DNA from: Rathayibacter sp. SD072
GTDB taxonomy: Bacteria; Actinomycetota; Actinomycetes; Actinomycetales; Microbacteriaceae
Reading direction: 5' to 3'
NCBI RefSeq assembly: GCF_017355185.1
Contig: NZ_JADILJ010000003.1
Coordinates: forward strand, 62,001-126,000
Length of the DNA stretch: 64,000 nt
Shown in pieces: positions 60,358-64,000 of the stretch. Each line of letters begins with the position of its first letter. Positions within the stretch are counted from its first letter, which is position 1. The notes below the pieces were generated by a model. It did not search any database. It saw only the letters and a list, made by a program, of their open reading frames with translations, and had not been told where the DNA came from. The position numbers were made by a program, and so were the translations under genes.

Positions 60358-61404
60358 CTACCGGGAGCGCTCCGGGCGGTCCTGGGATCGACCCGCACCG
60401 CGTCCGCGGCTCGTCTTCGGGACGTTGACCTGGTTGGTCCTCGCGGCGGCTTCACTGGCCGGTCGTCCTTGGGCGATGTCAGCACGCATGCGCACGTCGA
60501 TCGTCGCCTGCGGGATGTCATGCGCCTTCAGCTCGTTCGCGGTCGCCTCGCGGCGCGCGGCACTGTCGTACTTCAGCTGCCCCTCGCTGCGCGCGGCGCC
60601 CACGCGGGCCTGGTCTACGCCCACCGCTCCCTCGGGAACGCGCTCCCGGAGGCCCTGCGCGGTGGGCTCGGGCTCGCGGTAGAGCTGGGCCTGCGATCGT
60701 GCATCTGACGCGAGCTCGTTCAGCTGCGCCGGCGTCTGCTCCGGGGTGCCTCCCTGGGAGGCGAGCATTTCGTACTCGCGCGCTTGCAGCTCGAGTCGAG
60801 CGGCCTCGTCCAAGCGAGAGGTGTCGACGGTGCGGTCTCCGTTGTCGCCAGCACCCGTGCCAGGATCCGTACCGCGCTGCGCGTCGGCGGCGCGCGCGTC
60901 GAGCCGGTCGGCTTCCTGCACAGCCTGGATGGCCTGAGCGAAGTTGGTCGCGGCGGTCCCGCGCTCTCCTCGTGCGGCCTGGTCGCGGTCGAGCTCGACC
61001 TGGGCGAGGGCGACGCGGACTGCTTGCGGGTCGACGTCGAGGTTCGCGACGTCGACGCCGTAGCGCTCCTTCGCTTCGCGCGCGATCGTCTCGGCGGCGG
61101 CCTGGGCGCGCGGGTCGAAGTCTTTCCACTGCTGCGCCGTCTCGTGCATGCCGGCGACTTGGGCGATGCCTGCGCGGTCCCACCACTCGGGGCGTTGCAC
61201 GAGCATCAGGCGGGCGCCGGCGACGTCGCGCTCGCCCTCGAACCGGGCTTGGAGCAGGCGCTGCTCCTGCTCGCTCTGCCGCTGCGCGTTGCGGGCGAGT
61301 TCCTCACGGGCGCGGGCGAACTTGTCGGCGAGTTGCGCGGCGACCGCGAGCGCGATCCGCGCGGCCTGGCCTACCTCGTCTTCGACGCTGGTGTCGTCAC
61401 TCAT
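60358..61404 (-). CDS. Mobilization-associated helical protein
   Basis: 348 residues, charged, Ala/Arg/Gln-rich and mostly helical with possible coiled coils around 20-60 and 130-170; low complexity at the C-terminus (TSRGRGAGRSQDRPERSR). No enzymatic motif seen. It follows the relaxase by 9 nt, so it is likely an accessory of transfer. Comparable proteins sit beside relaxases of actinobacterial mobilizable elements. Function unknown. Confidence 0.7.
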   Translation of the reverse strand: MSDDTSVEDEVGQAARIALAVAAQLADKFARAREELARNAQRQSEQEQRLLQARFEGERDVAGARLMLVQRPEWWDRAGIAQVAGMHETAQQWKDFDPRAQAAAETIAREAKERYGVDVANLDVDPQAVRVALAQVELDRDQAARGERGTAATNFAQAIQAVQEADRLDARAADAQRGTDPGTGAGDNGDRTVDTSRLDEAARLELQAREYEMLASQGGTPEQTPAQLNELASDARSQAQLYREPEPTAQGLRERVPEGAVGVDQARVGAARSEGQLKYDSAARREATANELKAHDIPQATIDVRMRADIAQGRPASEAAARTNQVNVPKTSRGRGAGRSQDRPERSR

Positions 61405-61413
61405 CGGAGTCCC

Positions 61414-63060
61414 CTATCTCTCGTGTGCGTCGCAGTCGGTCGCGCCGGTCGTTCGTGGTGCGGGCTGCGCGAGCTCGGGTTGCGCGGTCGGCGTGAGCTT
61501 CGTCGGCAGCGGTCTGCCTCGACCTGCTGCGAGGTCCGCGCGCTGCTTCACCGCGCGTTCCTCGGGTGTGAGCGCGGCGAGGTTGTTCTCGGCGATCTGC
61601 GCGGCGTAGCTGTCGCGCACGGCGCGCAGGTTGTTCGTCACTGCGCGGGCCAGCTCTTGCGCACGACGGGCATCGCCGGCGGCCTGCGCGGCGCGGAAGA
61701 TCGACACGGTCGTCTGGGAGAGCTGGCGTAGAAGAAGGGCCTCTGCGGCTGCGTTCTTCCCCTTGGTGGCTTGCGCGAGGATCAGCGCCGTGGTGTTCAC
61801 CATCGACGGCATCGCAACCGGCCGCGGCCGACTCTGCGAAGGGGACAGCTGCGCCGATCGCGCGAGCACCCTCGACGTCTGCGCGAGCGGCCCCGGAGTC
61901 GTTTCCAAGCGCCGCGACCAGGCCGCATACGCGCCGGAGGTCTCTCGGGCGACGTGAGCCCAGGTGGCGTAATCGCCAGGGTCGAGCTGCGAGATGTACT
62001 CGTGCAGCCGGGTCATGTCCTCGGCGAACATCGTGAAGAACTGCGGGTTCATCTCGGACTCTTCACGTCCCGGCTGGACCGGGACGTAACGGTCGGGATT
62101 CTTCCGAGTCGCCCGCCACTCCCCCACCGCAGCCGACGCCGTCTCGGGGGTGTCCGGCCAGCTCTTCCGCAACTCCGGCAGCGTGAGATCTCGCGCGAGC
62201 CGCAGCCCGCTGTGCCACACCGGCTGCGCACCCTTCTCAGGCCGCAACGCGACGGAGTATCCGGTGACAACGTCGTTGCGGCCGGTCTCGAAGCGGGGCC
62301 GGATGAGGACGCCTTCGCGGCGCATCCGCCGCACGAACTCCGCCTCATCCATCGACGCCGACGCCGCCGCCCGGACCGTCCGCTCGAGGCGCGTCGCGTC
62401 GACCTCGACGGCACCGCGGCGGTGTGCGGATTCGCGTGCGGCGCGGCTCTCCTGACGTTGGGGCATGTCCTGCTCGCGCTCGGCGCGCAGTGGCTGCAGA
62501 TCGAACTCGGTCTCGAGCTCGCGGACGATGTTCATCGCCCGGTGGAAGTCGTTGTGCGTGGACGCTTTCGTGCCGTCCTCCCGCACCAGCGCTACCGCGA
62601 TGTGCACGTGATCGTTGCCGTTCGTCGACAGACCATGGCGCACGGCGACCCACCGGCACGCGGCCTTGCCGCTGACCTCAGTGAACCCCATCCGGTCCAC
62701 GAACTCCTGCGCGATCTGACCCCACTTCTCATCCGACAGCAGACCCTCCTCCGCAGCGAGGGAGAGGGAGCAGTGCCAGACGCTCGCGTCGACGCGCTCC
62801 TTCAGCGTCTCCCCCGTGCCCGGATTCAGACGCGTCACCTGCCGGGACACCTCCACACCGAACTCACGCCGCGGCGCTTCCAGGCTCGCGGCGATCTCCA
62901 GCGCGGTCGCTCGGTCAAGAGAGTCGTAGCCGTACATCGTCATCACGGCCGAATCGCCGGCGACGAGGTGCTGCTCCGTGTGCTCGTTCGAGTTCCCCGG
63001 ACCCACCAGATAGGTCATCAGGCCGCCCATGCGCGCGCCGCGCGTGACCTTCGCGATCAC
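61414..63060 (-). CDS. Relaxase / mobilization nuclease (MOBP-like)
   Basis: 548 residues. Expected to nick oriT and pilot the strand during conjugative transfer. The N-terminal relaxase domain has MIAKVTRGARMGGLMTYLVG and the metal motif HVHIAVALVRED, followed by DFHRAMNIVRELE. The second half is a helical tail. No coupling protein or secretion genes in this window, so it needs a helper. Overlaps mobC by 4 nt. Confidence 0.9.
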   Translation of the reverse strand: MIAKVTRGARMGGLMTYLVGPGNSNEHTEQHLVAGDSAVMTMYGYDSLDRATALEIAASLEAPRREFGVEVSRQVTRLNPGTGETLKERVDASVWHCSLSLAAEEGLLSDEKWGQIAQEFVDRMGFTEVSGKAACRWVAVRHGLSTNGNDHVHIAVALVREDGTKASTHNDFHRAMNIVRELETEFDLQPLRAEREQDMPQRQESRAARESAHRRGAVEVDATRLERTVRAAASASMDEAEFVRRMRREGVLIRPRFETGRNDVVTGYSVALRPEKGAQPVWHSGLRLARDLTLPELRKSWPDTPETASAAVGEWRATRKNPDRYVPVQPGREESEMNPQFFTMFAEDMTRLHEYISQLDPGDYATWAHVARETSGAYAAWSRRLETTPGPLAQTSRVLARSAQLSPSQSRPRPVAMPSMVNTTALILAQATKGKNAAAEALLLRQLSQTTVSIFRAAQAAGDARRAQELARAVTNNLRAVRDSYAAQIAENNLAALTPEERAVKQRADLAAGRGRPLPTKLTPTAQPELAQPAPRTTGATDCDAHER

Positions 63061-63464
63061 GTGCGATTCACCGCCGCCAACGCCGACTCGATCTGACGCG
63101 ACAACGCCCGATACTCCACCAGCACGTCCTCCGCCTCCGCCACGAACCGGCGCTCCGTGTTCGCGTAACGAGCGATCTGGTTGACGTTGTTCGCGACGGT
63201 CGACATCTCCCGCTGCAGCTTGAACAGCATCGCCACCGCCTCCTTGCGCTCAGCAGCGGTCACGACGTTCGAGTCCATCGCGGACTCGAACAACAGCCGC
63301 GCCACGGTCACCTCCCGCACTTCCGCACGAGCACGCAACTGCACATCCTCAGAGGCCGTGACCTTCACCACGTACCGCTTCTCCCGACGCCCCTCGGGCA
63401 CATTCGGTCGACGCTTCCGACCGAACAGCTGATGCTTCCCGTTCGACTCCGACACGAGAACCAC
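63057..63464 (-). CDS. mobC: MobC-like relaxosome protein
   Basis: About 135 residues from the GTG at 63464; the frame is open to 63569, but the family starts near RKRRPNV. REKRYVVKVTASEDVQLRAR resembles the ribbon-helix-helix of MobC, and LQREMSTVANNVNQIARYAN is the conserved C-terminal block. It should bind oriT next to its own start and help the relaxase. Start uncertain. Confidence 0.83.
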   Translation of the reverse strand: MVLVSESNGKHQLFGRKRRPNVPEGRREKRYVVKVTASEDVQLRARAEVREVTVARLLFESAMDSNVVTAAERKEAVAMLFKLQREMSTVANNVNQIARYANTERRFVAEAEDVLVEYRALSRQIESALAAVNRT

Positions 63465-63557
63465 CCACCCTTCAGCCCAGCGCAGCGAACCCGCCACCGG
63501 CGGGGAACCTACGGCCAGTATGCCCCGGACCAGCCGCGCAGCGGAAGGCCGGCGAGC

Positions 63558-63576
63558 GACATGGGACACCCATGTC
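63558..63576. repeat. Inverted repeat upstream of mobC
   Basis: GACATGGG (63558-63565) and CCCATGTC (63569-63576), perfect 8-bp arms with a 3-nt loop. In the mobC upstream region, so it may be a MobC operator or part of oriT. Confidence 0.55.
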
Positions 63577-63664
63577 TATTGCTTGCTCCTTCGATCGGAA
63601 TCGAGAGCGCCTCGCCAACGAAGTTGGCTGGTGCTCGATCCGCGCAGCAGGATCGAGAGTGGTG

Positions 63665-63690
63665 GTCGCAAAGCGACTCGATTATCCTGG
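63665..63690 (+). other. Candidate oriT with nic-like site
   Basis: Inverted repeat GTCGC/GCGAC (63665-63677, loop AAA) followed after six bases by ATCCTG (63684-63689), which matches the core YATCCTG of IncP-type (MOBP) nic sites. It lies between mobC and the next divergent gene, the normal place for oriT. Confidence 0.5.
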
Positions 63691-63694
63691 CGGC

Positions 63695-64000
63695 ATGGCA
63701 GACAAGAGAATCGACCCCGACACCGCAGCCGCCTCCGCACGTGAACTGCTCGAACGATCCGTCGAAGAACGAGTCGCAGCAGTACGCTCCCTCGTCGCGG
63801 CGACCAACGACGTCGACACCGCGGACCAGGCAGCGAAGGACGCGCGCGACGCCCACAGCAGAGCGTGGGACGCGGCGCTCGCCTCCGGATGGAGCGACAA
63901 GGAACTGCGCGCCACCGGAGCCCGCGCTCCCGGCACCATCGGCGCAGCTCCTCGCGCTCGACGGTCCGCCCGACGTGCGACGGAGGAGACACCGGCTCCT
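63695..64000 (+). CDS. Uncharacterised helical protein, cut by right edge
   Basis: 102 codons seen, no stop. MADKRIDPDTAAASARELLE starts a helical, Ala/Arg-rich protein; ends with SARRATEETPAP. Resembles small proteins beside relaxase genes of actinobacterial mobilizable elements. It is divergent from mobC, and the candidate nic site is directly upstream. Confidence 0.65.
   Translation, partial: MADKRIDPDTAAASARELLERSVEERVAAVRSLVAATNDVDTADQAAKDARDAHSRAWDAALASGWSDKELRATGARAPGTIGAAPRARRSARRATEETPAP

Noticed and set aside
60140-61731. Open frames on the + strand across the mobilization genes
   Set aside because: Shadows of the leftward relaxase and its accessory; composition is Arg/Ala-rich without domains.
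1-64000. CRISPR arrays, tRNA or rRNA genes, complete insertion sequences
   Set aside because: I saw no regular repeat-spacer structure, no cloverleaf with a TTCGA-type arm in a plausible place, and no transposase.

Overview
This is a high-GC chromosomal window from an actinobacterium. Gene content (GH78, GH3 and GH5 sugar hydrolases with LacI regulators, actinobacterial peptide importers, a MobC/relaxase pair) and codon use suit a soil- or plant-associated member of the Microbacteriaceae. This is inference, because no rRNA or other phylogenetic marker is present. I saw no tRNA, rRNA, CRISPR array or intact insertion sequence.

Regions 1-13.6 kb and 13.6-31.6 kb are catabolic. The first holds a carbohydrate importer (binding protein plus two permeases) with a GH78 alpha-L-rhamnosidase cut by the left edge, its LacI regulator, a secreted GH3 enzyme and a secreted GH5 enzyme whose catalytic domain is interrupted by three discoidin domains. 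Five copies of one 14-bp palindrome lie in the two control regions, so these units probably form one local regulon. Next comes a leftward run for idonate/gluconate use (gntK, a 2-hydroxyacid dehydrogenase, idnD, idnO, an RraA-like protein, a glutamate-type dehydrogenase). A rightward block follows: an MFS transporter, 5-oxoprolinase PxpABC, an SDR, an aminotransferase, a TetR regulator and a peptide-type ABC importer. Its three promoter gaps share a short motif.

31.9-38.2 kb is a second peptide-type importer with a divergent LacI regulator. 38.2-43.7 kb is a scarred zone: a DUF1761 gene, a VOC gene and a divergent WYL regulator, then a TraG/TraD remnant, a decayed second copy of the gntK-idnD cluster and a MmyB-type regulator remnant. 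43.7-51 kb is a DeoR-controlled operon (APC permease, GMC oxidoreductase, SIS protein, ROK kinase, HAD phosphatase, SGNH hydrolase) that could process an amino-linked or otherwise conjugated sugar.

51.2-60.2 kb is the most interesting part. Eight co-directional, almost abutting genes encode an AAA+ ATPase, a subtilisin-like S8 protease, a sigma-region-4-like protein, an HTH-like protein, an ImmA/IrrE metalloprotease with a Cys-rich tail, a three-repeat ubiquitin-like protein, an E2-like protein without any cysteine, and a JAB-E1 fusion. This looks like a prokaryotic ubiquitin-like conjugation or processing system coupled to proteases, probably for defence or stress. It is followed by a mobilization module (60.3-64 kb: accessory protein, MOBP-type relaxase, MobC, candidate oriT), which suggests that the island lies on an integrated mobilizable element.
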